Assembly: GCA_964017235.1 (NCBI GenBank)
Contig: OZ024931.1
Location: 127,111,530-127,175,529, forward strand
From: Sabellastarte sp. h YS-2021
Lineage: Eukaryota > Annelida > Polychaeta > Sabellida > Sabellidae
Reading direction: 5' to 3'
DNA length: 64,000 nt
Each line of letters begins with the position of its first letter. The stretch's first letter is position 1. The position numbers were made by a program, and so were the translations under genes. Shown in pieces: positions 47,832-63,464 of the stretch. The notes under the pieces were generated by a model. The model saw only the letters and a list, made by a program, of their open reading frames with translations. It was not told where the DNA came from and searched no databases.

Positions 47832-49488
47832 CCTGGACCACATATTACGCATATGACACCACTGGTATAACAGATGTAATCCTAAAACCTATGCAATCAG
47901 ATTTAGTAGGTGGCAAGTAATTTTTGGGCCAAATTTCAGACTTATAGACCAACATTTGATACTGGTTTGGGCTGATTTATATCTATTTTTGGCTAATTTT
48001 ACAACAATATTTTGGTGAAATATTTTCTGATTAGACATGTAATGCTCCAAATGTGCCTAAAATATCCTTACTAATTATTAGAACATGAATGAAATTAAAT
48101 TTTGGCTTCAGATTGGCAAAATTAGGATATACTTGATATTACCAGCTGAGGGGTGACCTAGGCCCCCCACACCCTGGAAATTGAAATTTTTAAAATGGCC
48201 CTCGAGTAGCCCAAACCAATACAAATTCATTCTTTGATATAAACTGAGTTTCCTGTGAAAATTTCAGCCAGATTGACCAACTTTAAGGGTTTTTTTTGCT
48301 GATCTGGCATTTTATGAATACCTCGCCAACTACACTCCCTGAACCTGCACTTTGGGCTAGATATGTAATTCTGAAGGAACACACTACTAAAACTCATTTC
48401 AGTGGCGACTCCTGTGGGAAACAATATGGTTTTCAACCTTGAATCTACCTTAATTGAGAATATATCAGCATATCCTGATACAGCCATCTGAGGCTGTATT
48501 TTGGCCTTCCTGGATCACATATTACGCATATGACACCACTGGTATACCAGATGTAATCCTAAAACCTATGCAATCAGATTTAGTAGGTGGCAAGTAATTT
48601 TTGGGCCAAATTTCAGACTTATAGACCAACATTTGATACTGGTTTGGGCTGATTTATATCTATTTTTGGCTAATTTTACAACAATATTTTGGTGAAATAT
48701 TTTCTGATTAGACATGTAATGCTCCAAATGTGCCTAAAATATCCTTACTAATTATTAGAACATGAATGAAATTAAATTTTGGCTTCAGATTGGCAAAATT
48801 AGGATATAATTGATATTACCAGCTGAGGGGTGACCTAGGCCCCCCACACCCTGGAAATTGAAATTTTTAAAATGGCCCTCGAGTAGCCCAAACCAATACA
48901 AATTCATTCTTTGATATAAACTGAGTTTCCTGTGAAAATTTCAGCCAGATTGACCAACTTTAAGGGGTTTTTGGGCTGATCTGGCATTTTATGAATACCT
49001 CGCCAACTACACTCCCTGAACCTGCACTTTGGGCTAGATATGTAATTCTGAAGGAACACACTACTAAAACTCATTTCAGTGGCGACTCCTGTGGGAAACA
49101 ATATGGTTTTCAACCTTGAATCTACCTTAATTGAGAATATATCAGCATATCCTGATACAGCCATCTGAGGCTGTATTTTGGCCTTCCTGGATCACATATT
49201 ACGCATATGACACCACTGGTATACCAGATGTAATCCTAAAACCTATGCAATCAGATTTAGTAGGTGGCAAGTAATTTTTGGGCCAAATTTCAGACTTATA
49301 GACCAACATTTGATACTGGTTTGGGCTGATTTATATCTATTTTTGGCTAATTTTACAACAATATTTTGGTGAAATATTTTCTGATTAGACATGTAATGCT
49401 CCAAATGTGCCTAAAATATCCTTACTAATTATTAGAACATGAATGAAATTAAATTTTGGCTTCAGATTGGCAAAATTAGGATATAATT
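47832..49488 (+). repeat. Transition zone of the satellite
   Basis: The units around 48255 and 48932 have neither the D nor the R diagnostic set and show private indels in the aaggggtgttttgg word (near 48290 and 48963). Near 48806 and 49483 tatacttg becomes tataattg. They lie between the higher-order domain and the homogeneous domain. Confidence 0.75.
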
Positions 49489-52400
49489 GATATTTCCACC
49501 TGAGGGGTGACCTAGGACCCCACACCCCGGAAATTGAAATTTTTAAAATGGCCCTCGAGTAGCCCAAACCAATACAAATTCATTCTTTGATATAAACTAA
49601 GTTTCCTGTGAAAATTTCAGCCAGATTGACCAACTTTAAGGGGTGTTTTGGGCTGATCTGGCATTTTATGAATACCTCGCCAACTACACTCCCTGAACCT
49701 GCACTTTGGGCTAGATATGTAATTCTGAAGGAACACACTACTAAAACTCATTTCAGTGGCGACTCCTGTGGGAAACAATATGGTTTTCAACCTTGAATCT
49801 ACCTTAATTGAGAATATATCAGCATATCCTGATACAGCCATCTGAGGCTGTATTTTGGCCTTCCTGGACCACATATTACACATATGACACCACTGGTATA
49901 CCAGATGTAATCCTAAAACCTATGCAATCAGATTTAGTAGGTGGCAAGTAATTTTTGGGCCAAATTTCAGACTTATAGACCAACATTTGATACTGGTTTG
50001 GGCTGATTTATATCTATTTTTGGCTAATTTTACAACAATATTTTGGTGAAATAATTTCTGATTAGACATGTAATGCTCCAAATGTGCCTAAAATATCCTT
50101 ACTAATTATTAAAACATGAATGAAATTAAATTTTGGCTTCAGATTGACAAAATTAGGATATACTTGATATTTCCACCTGAGGGGTGACCTAGGCCCCCCA
50201 CACCCCGGAAATTGAAATTTTTAAAATGGCCCTCGAGTAGCCCAAACCAATACAAATTCATTCTTTGATATAAACTAAGTTTCCTGTGAAAATTTCAGCC
50301 AGATTGACCAACTTTAAGGGGTGTTTTGGGCTGATTTGGCATTTTATGAATATCTCGCCAACTACACTCCCTGAACCTGCACTTTGGGCTAGATATGTAA
50401 TTCTGAAGGAACACACTACTAAAACTCATTTCAGTGGCGACTCCTGTGGGAAACAATATGGTTTTCAACCTTGAATCTACCTTAATTGAGAATATATCAG
50501 CATATCCTGATACAGCCATCTGAGGCTGTATTTTGGCCTTCCTGGACCACATATTACACATATGACACCACTGGTATACCAGATGTAATCCTAAAACCTA
50601 TGCAATCAGATTTAGTAGGTGGCAAGTAATTTTTGGGCCAAATTTCAGACTTATAGACCAACATTTGATACTGGTTTGGGCTGATTTATATCTATTTTTG
50701 GCTAATTTTACAACAATATTTTGGTGAAATAATTTCTGATTAGACATGTAATGCTCCAAATGTGCCTAAAATATCCTTACTAATTATTAAAACATGAATG
50801 AAATTAAATTTTGGCTTCAGATTGACAAAATTAGGATATACTTGATATTTCCACCTGAGGGGTGACCTAGGCCCCCCACACCCCGGAAATTGAAATTTTT
50901 AAAATGGCCCTCGAGTAGCCCAAACCAATACAAATTCATTCTTTGATATAAACTAAGTTTCCTGTGAAAATTTCAGCCAGATTGACCAAGTTTAAGGGGT
51001 GTTTTGGGCTGATTTGGCATTTTATGAATACCTCGCCAACTACACTCCCTGAACCTGCACTTTGGGCTAGATATGTAATTCTGAAGGAACACACTACTAA
51101 AACTCATTTCAGTGGCGACTCCTGTGGGAAACAATATGGTTTTCAACCTTGAATCTACCTTAATTGAGAATATATCAGCATATCCTGATACAGCCATCTG
51201 AGGCTGTATTTTGGCCTTCCTGGACCACATATTACACATATGACACCACTGGTATACCAGATGTAATCCTAAAACCTATGCAATCAGATTTAGTAGGTGG
51301 CAAGTAATTTTTGGGCCAAATTTCAGACTTATAGACCAACATTTGATACTGGTTTGGGCTGATTTATATCTATTTTTGGCTAATTTTACAACAATATTTT
51401 GGTGAAATAATTTCTGATTAGACATGTAATGCTCCAAATGTGCCTAAAATATCCTTACTAATTATTAAAACATGAATGAAATTAAATTTTGGCTTCAGAT
51501 TGACAAAATTAGGATATACTTGATATTTCCACCTGAGGGGTGACCTAGGCCCCCCACACCCCGGAAATTGAAATTTTTAAAATGGCCCTCGAGTAGCCCA
51601 AACCAATACAAATTCATTCTTTGATATAAACTAAGTTTCCTGTGAAAATTTCAGCCAGATTGACCAACTTTAAGGGGTGTTTTGGGCTGATTTGGCATTT
51701 TATGAATACCTCGCCAACTACACTCCCTGAACCTGCACTTTGGGCTAGATATGTAATTCTGAAGGAACACACTACTAAAACTCATTTCAGTGGCGACTCC
51801 TGTGGGAAACAATATGGTTTTCAACCTTGAATCTACCTTAATTGAGAATATATCAGCATATCCTGATACAGCCATCTGAGGCTGTATTTTGGCCTTCCTG
51901 GACCACATATTACACATATGACACCACTGGTATACCAGATGTAATCCTAAAACCTATGCAATCAGATTTAGTAGGTGGCAAGTAATTTTTGGGCCAAATT
52001 TCAGACTTATAGACCGACATTTGATACTGGTTTGGGCTGATTTATATCTATTTTTGGCTAATTTTACAACAATATTTTGGTGAAATAATTTCTGATTAGA
52101 CATGTAATGCTCCAAATGTGTCTAAAATATCCTTACTAATTATTAAAACATGAATGAAATTAAATTTTGGCTTCAGATTGACAAAATTAGGATATACTTG
52201 ATATTTCCACCTGAGGGGTGACCTAGGCCCCCCACACCCCGGAAATTGAAATTTTTAAAATGGCCCTCGAGTAGCCCAAACCAATACAAATTCATTCTTT
52301 GATATAAACTAAGTTTCCTGTGAAAATTTCAGCCAGATTGACCAACTTTAAGGGGTGTTTTGGGCTGATTTGGCATTTTATGAATACCTCGCCAACTACA

Positions 52401-55400
52401 CTCCCTGAACCTGCACTTTGGGCTAGATATGTAATTCTGAAGGAACACACTACTAAAACTCATTTCAGTGGCGACTCCTGTGGGAAACAATATGGTTTTC
52501 AACCTTGAATCTACCTTAATTGAGAATATATCAGCATATCCTAATACAGCCATCTGAGGCTGTATTTTGGCCTTCCTGGACCACATATTACACATATGAC
52601 ACCACTGGTATACCAGATGTAATCCTAAAACCTATGTAATCAGATTTAGTAGGTGGCAAGTAATTTTTGGGCCAAATTTCAGACTTATAGACCAACATTT
52701 GATACTGGTTTGGGCTGATTTATATCTATTTTTGGCTAATTTTACAACAATATTTTGGTGAAATAATTTCTGATTAGACATGTAATGCTCCAAATGTGTC
52801 TAAAATATCCTTACTAATTATTAAAACATGAATGAAATTAAATTTTGGCTTCAGATTGACAAAATTAGGATATACTTGATATTTCCACCTGAGGGGTGAC
52901 CTAGGCCCCCCACACCCCGGAAATTGAAATTTTTAAAATGGCCCTCGAGTAGCCCAAACCAATACAAATTCATTCTTTGATATAAACTAAGTTTCCTGTG
53001 AAAATTTCAGCCAGATTGACCAACTTTAAGGGGTGTTTTGGGCTGATTTGGCATTTTATGAATACCTCGCCAACTACACTCCCTGAACCTGCACTTTGGG
53101 CTAGATATGTAATTCTGAAGGAACACACTACTAAAACTCATTTCAGTGGCGACTCCTGTGGGAAACAATATGGTTTTCAACCTTGAATCTACCTTAATTG
53201 AGAATATATCAGCATATCCTAATACAGCCATCTGAGGCTGTATTTTGGCCTTCCTGGACCACATATTACACATATGACACCACTGGTATACCAGATGTAA
53301 TCCTAAAACCTATGTAATCAGATTTAGTAGGTGGCAAGTAATTTTTGGGCCAAATTTCAGACTTATAGACCAACATTTGATACTGGTTTGGGCTGATTTA
53401 TATCTATTTTTGGCTAATTTTACAACAATATTTTGGTGAAATAATTTCTGATTAGACATGTAATGCTCCAAATGTGTCTAAAATATCCTTACTAATTATT
53501 AAAACATGAATGAAATTAAATTTTGGCTTCAGATTGACAAAATTAGGATATACTTGATATTTCCACCTGAGGGGTGACCTAGGCCCCCCACACCCCGGAA
53601 ATTGAAATTTTTAAAATGGCCCTCGAGTAGCCCAAACCAATACAAATTCATTCTTTGATATAAACTAAGTTTCCTGTGAAAATTTCAGCCAGATTGACCA
53701 ACTTTAAGGGGTGTTTTGGGCTGATTTGGCATTTTATGAATACCTCGCCAACTACACTCCCTGAACCTGCACTTTGGGCTAGATATGTAATTCTGAAGGA
53801 ACACACTACTAAAACTCATTTCAGTGGCGACTCCTGTGGGAAACAATATGGTTTTCAACCTTGAATCTACCTTAATTGAGAATATATCAGCATATCCTGA
53901 TACAGCCATCTGAGGCTGTATTTTGGCCTTCCTGGACCACATATTACACATATGACACCACTGGTATACCAGATGTAATCCTAAAACCTATGCAATCAGA
54001 TTTAGTAGGTGGCAAGTAATTTTTGGGCCAAATTTCAGACTTATAGACCGACATTTGATACTGGTTTGGGCTGATTTATATCTATTTTTGGCTAATTTTA
54101 CAACAATATTTTGGTGAAATAATTTCTGATTAGACATGTAATGCTCCAAATGTGCCTAAAATATCCTTACTAATTATTAAAACATGAATGAAATTAAATT
54201 TTGGCTTCAGATTGACAAAATTAGGATATACTTGATATTTCCACCTGAGGGGTGACCTAGGCCCCCCACACCCCGGAAATTGAAATTTTTAAAATGGCCC
54301 TCGAGTAGCCCAAACCAATACAAATTCATTCTTTGATATAAACTAAGTTTCCTGTGAAAACTTCAGCCAGATTGACCAACTTTAAGGGGTGTTTTGGGCT
54401 GATTTGGCATTTTATGAATACCTCGCCAACTACACTCCCTGAACCTGCACTTTGGGCTAGATATGTAATTCTGAAGGAACACACTACTAAAACTCATTTC
54501 AGTGGCGACTCCTGTGGGAAACAATATGGTTTTCAACCTTGAATCTACCTTAATTGAGAATATATCAGCATATCCTGATACAGCCATCTGAGGCTGTATT
54601 TTGGCCTTCCTGGACCACATATTACACATATGACACCACTGGTATACCAGATGTAATCCTAAAACCTATGCAATCAGATTTAGTAGGTGGCAAGTAATTT
54701 TTGGGCCAAATTTCAGACTTATAGACCGACATTTGATACTGGTTTGGGCTGATTTATATCTATTTTTGGCTAATTTTACAACAATATTTTGGTGAAATAA
54801 TTTCTGATTAGACATGTAATGCTCCAAATGTGCCTAAAATATCCTTACTAATTATTAAAACATGAATGAAATTAAATTTTGGCTTCAGATTGACAAAATT
54901 AGGATATACTTGATATTTCCACCTGAGGGGTGACCTAGGCCCCCCACACCCCGAAATTGAAATTTTTAAAATGGCCCTCGAGTAGCCCAAACCAATACAA
55001 ATTCATTCTTTGATATAAACTAAGTTTCCTGTGAAAATTTCAGCCAGATTGACCAACTTTAAGGGGTGTTTTGGGCTGATTTGGCATTTTATGAATACCT
55101 CGCCAACTACACTCCCTGAACCTGCACTTTGGGCTAGATATGTAATTCTGAAGGAACACACTACTAAAACTCATTTCAGTGGCGACTCCTGTGGGAAACA
55201 ATATGGTTTTCAACCTTGAATCTACCTTAATTGAGAATATATCAGCATATCCTGATACAGCCATCTGAGGCTGTATTTTGGCCTTCCTGGACCACATATT
55301 ACACATATGACACCACTGGTATACCAGATGTAATCCTAAAACCTATGCAATCAGATTTAGTAGGTGGCAAGTAATTTTTGGGCCAAATTTCAGACTTATA

Positions 55401-58400
55401 GACCGACATTTGATACTGGTTTGGGCTGATTTATATCTATTTTTGGCTAATTTTACAACAATATTTTGGTGAAATAATTTCTGATTAGACATGTAATGCT
55501 CCAAATGTGCCTAAAATATCCTTACTAATTATTAAAACATGAATGAAATTAAATTTTGGCTTCAGATTGACAAAATTAGGATATACTTGATATTTCCACC
55601 TGAGGGGTGACCTAGGCCCCCCACACCCCGGAAATTGAAATTTTTAAAATGGCCCTCGAGTAGCCCAAACCAATACAAATTCATTCTTTGATATAAACTA
55701 AGTTTCCTGTGAAAATTTCAGCCAGATTGACCAACTTTAAGGGGTGTTTTGGGCTGATTTGGCATTTTATGAATACCTCGCCAACTACACTCCCTGAACC
55801 TGCACTTTGGGCTAGATATGTAATTCTGAAGGAACACACTACTAAAACTCATTTCAGTGGCGACTCCTGTGGGAAACAATATGGTTTTCAACCTTGAATC
55901 TACCTTAATTGAGAATATATCAGCATATCCTGATACAGCCATCTGAGGCTGTATTTTGGCCTTCCTGGACCACATATTACACATATGACACCACTGGTAT
56001 ACCAGATGTAATCCTAAAACCTATGCAATCAGATTTAGTAGGTGGCAAGTAATTTTTGGGCCAAATTTCAGACTTATAGACCAACATTTGATACTGGTTT
56101 GGGCTGATTTATATCTATTTTTGGCTAATTTTACAACAATATTTTGGTGAAATAATTTCTGATTAGACATGTAATGCTCCAAATGTGCCTAAAATATCCT
56201 TACTAATTATTAAAACATGAATGAAATTAAATTTTGGCTTCAGATTGACAAAATTAGGATATACTTGATATTTCCACCTGAGGGGTGACCTAGGCCCCCC
56301 ACACCCCGGAAATTGAAATTTTTAAAATGGCCCTCGAGTAGCCCAAACCAATACAAATTCATTCTTTGATATAAACTAAGTTTCCTGTGAAAATTTCAGC
56401 CAGATTGACCAACTTTAAGGGGTGTTTTGGGCTGATTTGGCATTTTTTGAATACCTCGCCAACTACACTCCCTGAACCTGCACTTTGGGCTAGATATGTA
56501 ATTCTGAAGGAACACACTACTAAAACTCATTTCAGTGGCGACTCCTGTGGGAAACAATATGGTTTTCAACCTTGAATCTACCTTAATTGAGAATATATCA
56601 GCATATCCTGATACAGCCATCTGAGGCTGTATTTTGGCCTTCCTGGACCACATATTACACATATGACACCACTGGTATACCAGATGTAATCCTAAAACCT
56701 ATGCAATCAGATTTAGTAGGTGGCAAGTAATTTTTGGGCCAAATTTCAGACTTATAGACCAACATTTGATACTGGTTTGGGCTGATTTATATCTATTTTT
56801 GGCTAATTTTACAACAATATTTTGGTGAAATAATTTCTGATTAGACATGTAATGCTCCAAATGTGCCTAAAATATCCTTACTAATTATTAAAACATGAAT
56901 GAAATTAAATTTTGGCTTCAGATTGACAAAATTAGGATATACTTGATATTTCCACCTGAGGGGTGACCTAGGCCCCCCACACCCCGGAAATTGAAATTTT
57001 TAAAATGGCCCTCGAGTAGCCCAAACCAATACAAATTCATTCTTTGATATAAACTAAGTTTCCTGTGAAAATTTCAGCCAGATTGACCAACTTTAAGGGG
57101 TGTTTTGGGCTGATTTGGCATTTTATGAATACCTCGCCAACTACACTCCCTGAACCTGCACTTTGGGCTAGATATGTAATTCTGAAGGAACACACTACTA
57201 AAACTCATTTCAGTGGCGACTCCTGTGGGAAACAATATGGTTTTCAACCTTGAATCTACCTTAATTGAGAATATATCAGCATATCCTGATACAGCCATCT
57301 GAGGCTGTATTTTGGCCTTCCTGGACCACATATTACACATATGACACCACTGGTATACCAGATGTAATCCTAAAACCTATGCAATCAGATTTAGTAGGTG
57401 GCAAGTAATTTTTGGGCCAAATTTCAGACTTATAGACCGACATTTGATACTGGTTTGGGCTGATTTATATCTATTTTTGGCTAATTTTACAACAATATTT
57501 TGGTGAAATAATTTCTGATTAGACATGTAATGCTCCAAATGTGCCTAAAATATCCTTACTAATTATTAAAACATGAATGAAATTAAATTTTGGCTTCAGA
57601 TTGACAAAATTAGGATATACTTGATATTTCCACCTGAGGGGTGACCTAGGCCCCCCACACCCCGGAAATTGAAATTTTTAAAATGGCCCTCGAGTAGCCC
57701 AAACCAATACAAATTCATTCTTTGATATAAACTAAGTTTCCTGTGAAAATTTCAGCCAGATTGACCAACTTTAAGGGGTGTTTTGGGCTGATTTGGCATT
57801 TTATGAATACCTCGCCAACTACACTCCCTGAACCTGCACTTTGGGCTAGATATGTAATTCTGAAGGAACACACTACTAAAACTCATTTCAGTGGCGACTC
57901 CTGTGGGAAACAATATGGTTTTCAACCTTGAATCTACCTTAATTGAGAATATATCAGCATATCCTGATACAGCCATCTGAGGCTGTATTTTGGCCTTCCT
58001 GGACCACATATTACACATATGACACCACTGGTATACCAGATGTAATCCTAAAACCTATGCAATCAGATTTAGTAGGTGGCAAGTAAGTTTTGGGCCAAAT
58101 TTCAGACTTATAGACCAACATTTGATACTGGTTTGGGCTGATTTATATCTATTTTTGGCTAATTTTACAACAATATTTTGGTGAAATAATTTCTGATTAG
58201 ACATGTAATGCTCCAAATGTGCCTAAAATATCCTTACTAATTATTAAAACATGAATGAAATTAAATTTTGGCTTCAGATTGACAAAATTAGGATATACTT
58301 GATATTTCCACCTGAGGGGTGACCTAGGCCCCCCACACCCCGGAAATTGAAATTTTTAAAATGGCCCTCGAGTAGCCCAAACCAATACAAATTCATTCTT

Positions 58401-61400
58401 TGATATAAACTAAGTTTCCTGTGAAAATTTCAGCCAGATTGACCAACTTTAAGGGGTGTTTTGGGCTGATTTGGCATTTTATGAATACCTCGCCAACAAC
58501 ACTCCCTGAACCTGCACTTTGGGCTAGATATGTAATTCTGAAGGAACACACTACTAAAACTCATTTCAGTGGCGACTCCTGTGGGAAACAATATGGTTTT
58601 CAACCTTGAATCTACCTTAATTGAGAATATATCAGCATATCCTGATACAGCCATCTGAGGCTGTATTTTGGCCTTCCTGGACCACATATTACACATATGA
58701 CACCACTGGTATACCAGATGTAATCCTAAAACCTATGCAATCAGATTTAGTAGGTGGCAAGTAAGTTTTGGGCCAAATTTCAGACTTATAGACCAACATT
58801 TGATACTGGTTTGGGCTGATTTATATCTATTTTTGGCTAATTTTACAACAATATTTTGGTGAAATAATTTCTGATTAGACATGTAATGCTCCAAATGTGC
58901 CTAAAATATCCTTACTAATTATTAAAACATGAATGAAATTAAATTTTGGCTTCAGATTGACAAAATTAGGATATACTTGATATTTCCACCTGAGGGGTGA
59001 CCTAGGCCCCCCACACCCCGGAAATTGAAATTTTTAAAATGGCCCTCGAGTAGCCCAAACCAATACAAATTCATTCTTTGATATAAACTAAGTTTCCTGT
59101 GAAAATTTCAGCCAGATTGACCAACTTTAAGGGGTGTTTTGGGCTGATTTGGCATTTTATGAATACCTCGCCAACTACACTCCCTGAACCTGCACTTTGG
59201 GCTAGATATGTAATTCTGAAGGAACACACTACTAAAACTCATTTCAGTGGCGACTCCTGTGGGAAACAATATGGTTTTCAACCTTGAATCTACCTTAATT
59301 GAGAATATATCAGCATATCCTGATACAGCCATCTGAGGCTGTATTTTGGCCTTCCTGGACCACATATTACACATATGACACCACTGGTATACCAGATGTA
59401 ATCCTAAAACCTATGCAATCAGATTTAGTAGGTGGCAAGTAATTTTTGGGCCAAATTTCAGACTTATAGACCAACATTTGATACTGGTTTGGGCTGATTT
59501 ATATCTATTTTTGGCTAATTTTACAACAATATTTTGGTGAAATAATTTCTGATTAGACATGTAATGCTCCAAATGTGCCTAAAATATCCTTACTAATTAT
59601 TAAAACATGAATGAAATTAAATTTTGGCTTCAGATTGACAAAATTAGGATATACTTGATATTTCCACCTGAGGGGTGACCTAGGCCCCCCACACCCCAGA
59701 AATTGAAATTTTTAAAATGGCCCTCGAGTAGCCCAAACCAATACAAATTCATTCTTTGATATAAACTAAGTTTCCTGTGAAAATTTCAGCCAGATTGACC
59801 AACTTTAAGGGGTGTTTTGGGCTGATTTGGCATTTTATGAATACCTCGCCAACTACACTCCCTGAACCTGCACTTTGGGCTAGATATGTAATTCTGAAGG
59901 AACACACTACTAAAACTCATTTCAGTGGCGACTCCTGTGGGAAACAATATGGTTTTCAACCTTGAATCTACCTTAATTGAGAATATATCAGCATATCCTG
60001 ATACAGCCATCTGAGGCTGTATTTTGGCCTTCCTGGACCACATATTACACATATGACACCACTGGTATACCAGATGTAATCCTAAAACCTATGCAATCAG
60101 ATTTAGTAGGTGGCAAGTAAGTTTTGGGCCAAATTTCAGACTTATAGACCAACATTTGATACTGGTTTGGGCTGATTTATATCTATTTTTGGCTAATTTT
60201 ACAACAATATTTTGGTGAAATAATTTCTGATTAGACATGTAATGCTCCAAATGTGCCTAAAATATCCTTACTAATTATTAAAACATGAATGAAATTAAAT
60301 TTTGGCTTCAGATTGACAAAATTAGGATATACTTGATATTTCCACCTGAGGGGTGACCTAGGCCCCCCACACCCCGGAAATTGAAATTTTTAAAATGGCC
60401 CTCGAGTAGCCCAAACCAATACAAATTCATTCTTTGATATAAACTAAGTTTCCTGTGAAAATTTCAGCCAGATTGACCAACTTTAAGGGGTGTTTTGGGC
60501 TGATTTGGCATTTTATGAATACCTCGCCAACAACACTCCCTGAACCTGCACTTTGGGCTAGATATGTAATTCTGAAGGAACACACTACTAAAACTCATTT
60601 CAGTGGCGACTCCTGTGGGAAACAATATGGTTTTCAACCTTGAATCTACCTTAATTGAGAATATATCAGCATATCCTGATACAGCCATCTGAGGCTGTAT
60701 TTTGGCCTTCCTGGACCACATATTACACATATGACACCACTGGTATACCAGATGTAATCCTAAAACCTATGCAATCAGATTTAGTAGGTGGCAAGTAAGT
60801 TTTGGGCCAAATTTCAGACTTATAGACCAACATTTGATACTGGTTTGGGCTGATTTATATCTATTTTTGGCTAATTTTACAACAATATTTTGGTGAAATA
60901 ATTTCTGATTAGACATGTAATGCTCCAAATGTGCCTAAAATATCCTTACTAATTATTAAAACATGAATGAAATTAAATTTTGGCTTCAGATTGACAAAAT
61001 TAGGATATACTTGATATTTCCACCTGAGGGGTGACCTAGGCCCCCCACACCCCGGAAATTGAAATTTTTAAAATGGCCCTCGAGTAGCCCAAACCAATAC
61101 AAATTCATTCTTTGATATAAACTAAGTTTCCTGTGAAAATTTCAGCCAGATTGACCAACTTTAAGGGGTGTTTTGGGCTGATTTGGCATTTTATGAATAC
61201 CTCGCCAACTACACTCCCTGAACCTGCACTTTGGGCTAGATATGTAATTCTGAAGGAACACACTACTAAAACTCATTTCAGTGGCGACTCCTGTGGGAAA
61301 CAATATGGTTTTCAACCTTGAATCTACCTTAATTGAGAATATATCAGCATATCCTGATACAGCCATCTGAGGCTGTATTTTGGCCTTCCTGGACCACATA

Positions 61401-63391
61401 TTACACATATGACACCACTGGTATACCAGATGTAATCCTAAAACCTATGCAATCAGATTTAGTAGGTGGCAAGTAATTTTTGGGCCAAATTTCAGACTTA
61501 TAGACCGACATTTGATACTGGTTTGGGCTGATTTATATCTATTTTTGGCTAATTTTACAACAATATTTTGGTGAAATAATTTCTGATTAGACATGTAATG
61601 CTCCAAATGTGCCTAAAATATCCTTACTAATTATTAAAACATGAATGAAATTAAATTTTGGCTTCAGATTGACAAAATTAGGATATACTTGATATTTCCA
61701 CCTGAGGGGTGACCTAGGCCCCCCCACACCCCGGAAATTGAAATTTTTAAAATGGCCCTCGAGTAGCCCAAACCAATACAAATTCATTCTTTGATATAAA
61801 CTAAGTTTCCTGTGAAAATTTCAGCCAGATTGACCAACTTTAAGGGGTGTTTTGGGCTGATTTGGCATTTTATGAATACCTCGCCAACTACACTCCCTGA
61901 ACCTGCACTTTGGGCTAGATATGTAATTCTGAAGGAACACACTACTAAAACTCATTTCAGTGGCGACTCCTGTGGGAAACAATATGGTTTTCAACCTTGA
62001 ATCTACCTTAATTGAGAATATATCAGCATATCCTGATACAGCCATCTGAGGCTGTATTTTGGCCTTCCTGGACCACATATTACACATATGACACCACTGG
62101 TATACCAGATGTAATCCTAAAACCTATGCAATCAGATTTAGTAGGTGGCAAGTAATTTTTGGGCCAAATTTCAGACTTATAGACCAACATTTGATACTGG
62201 TTTGGGCTGATTTATATCTATTTTTGGCTAATTTTACAACAATATTTTGGTGAAATAATTTCTGATTAGACATGTAATGCTCCAAATGTGCCTAAAATAT
62301 CCTTACTAATTATTAAAACATGAATGAAATTAAATTTTGGCTTCAGATTGACAAAATTAGGATATACTTGATATTTCCACCTGAGGGGTGACCTAGGCCC
62401 CCCACACCCCGGAAATTGAAATTTTTAAAATGGCCCTCGAGTAGCCCAAACCAATACAAATTCATTCTTTGATATAAACTAAGTTTCCTGTGAAAATTTC
62501 AGCCAGATTGACCAACTTTAAGGGGTGTTTTGGGCTGATTTGGCATTTTATGAATACCTCGCCAACTACACTCCCTGAACCTGCACTTTGGGCTAGATAT
62601 GTAATTCTGAAGGAACACACTACTAAAACTCATTTCAGTGGCGACTCCTGTGGGAAACAATATGGTTTTCAACCTTGAATCTACCTTAATTGAGAATATA
62701 TCAGCATATCCTGATACAGCCATCTGAGGCTGTATTTTGGCCTTCCTGGACCACATATTACACATATGACACCACTGGTATACCAGATGTAATCCTAAAA
62801 CCTATGCAATCAGATTTAGTAGGTGGCAAGTAATTTTTGGGCCAAATTTCAGACTTATAGACCAACATTTGATACTGGTTTGGGCTGATTTATATCTATT
62901 TTTGGCTAATTTTACAACAATATTTTGGTGAAATAATTTCTGATTAGACATGTAATGCTCCAAATGTGCCTAAAATATCCTTACTAATTATTAAAACATG
63001 AATGAAATTAAATTTTGGCTTCAGATTGACAAAATTAGGATATACTTGATATTTCCACCTGAGGGGTGACCTAGGCCCCCCACACCCCGGAAATTGAAAT
63101 TTTTAAAATGGCCCTCGAGTAGCCCAAACCAATACAAATTCATTCTTTGATATAAACTAAGTTTCCTGTGAAAATTTCAGCCAGATTGACCAACTTTAAG
63201 GGGTGTTTTGGGCTGATTTGGCATTTTATGAATACCTCGCCAACTACACTCCCTGAACCTGCACTTTGGGCTAGATATGTAATTCTGAAGGAACACACTA
63301 CTAAAACTCATTTCAGTGGCGACTCCTGTGGGAAACAATATGGTTTTCAACCTTGAATCTACCTTAATTGAGAATATATCAGCATATCCTG

Positions 63392-63413
63392 ATACAGCCA
63401 TCTGAGGCTGTAT
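63392..63413 (+). repeat. Hairpin in each long satellite unit (representative copy)
   Basis: ATACAGCC and GGCTGTAT pair perfectly around the 6-base loop atctga. The left arm is lost in short units, because their 212-bp gap ends inside it. Confidence 0.75.
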
Positions 63414-63452
63414 TTTGGCCTTCCTGGACCACATATTACACATATGACACCA

Positions 63453-63464
63453 CTGGTATACCAG
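63453..63464. repeat. 12-bp perfect palindrome in the satellite unit (representative copy)
   Basis: CTGGTATACCAG is its own reverse complement. It is kept in all units of the right domain that I read but broken to ctggtataacag in most D/R units of the left domain. Confidence 0.7.
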
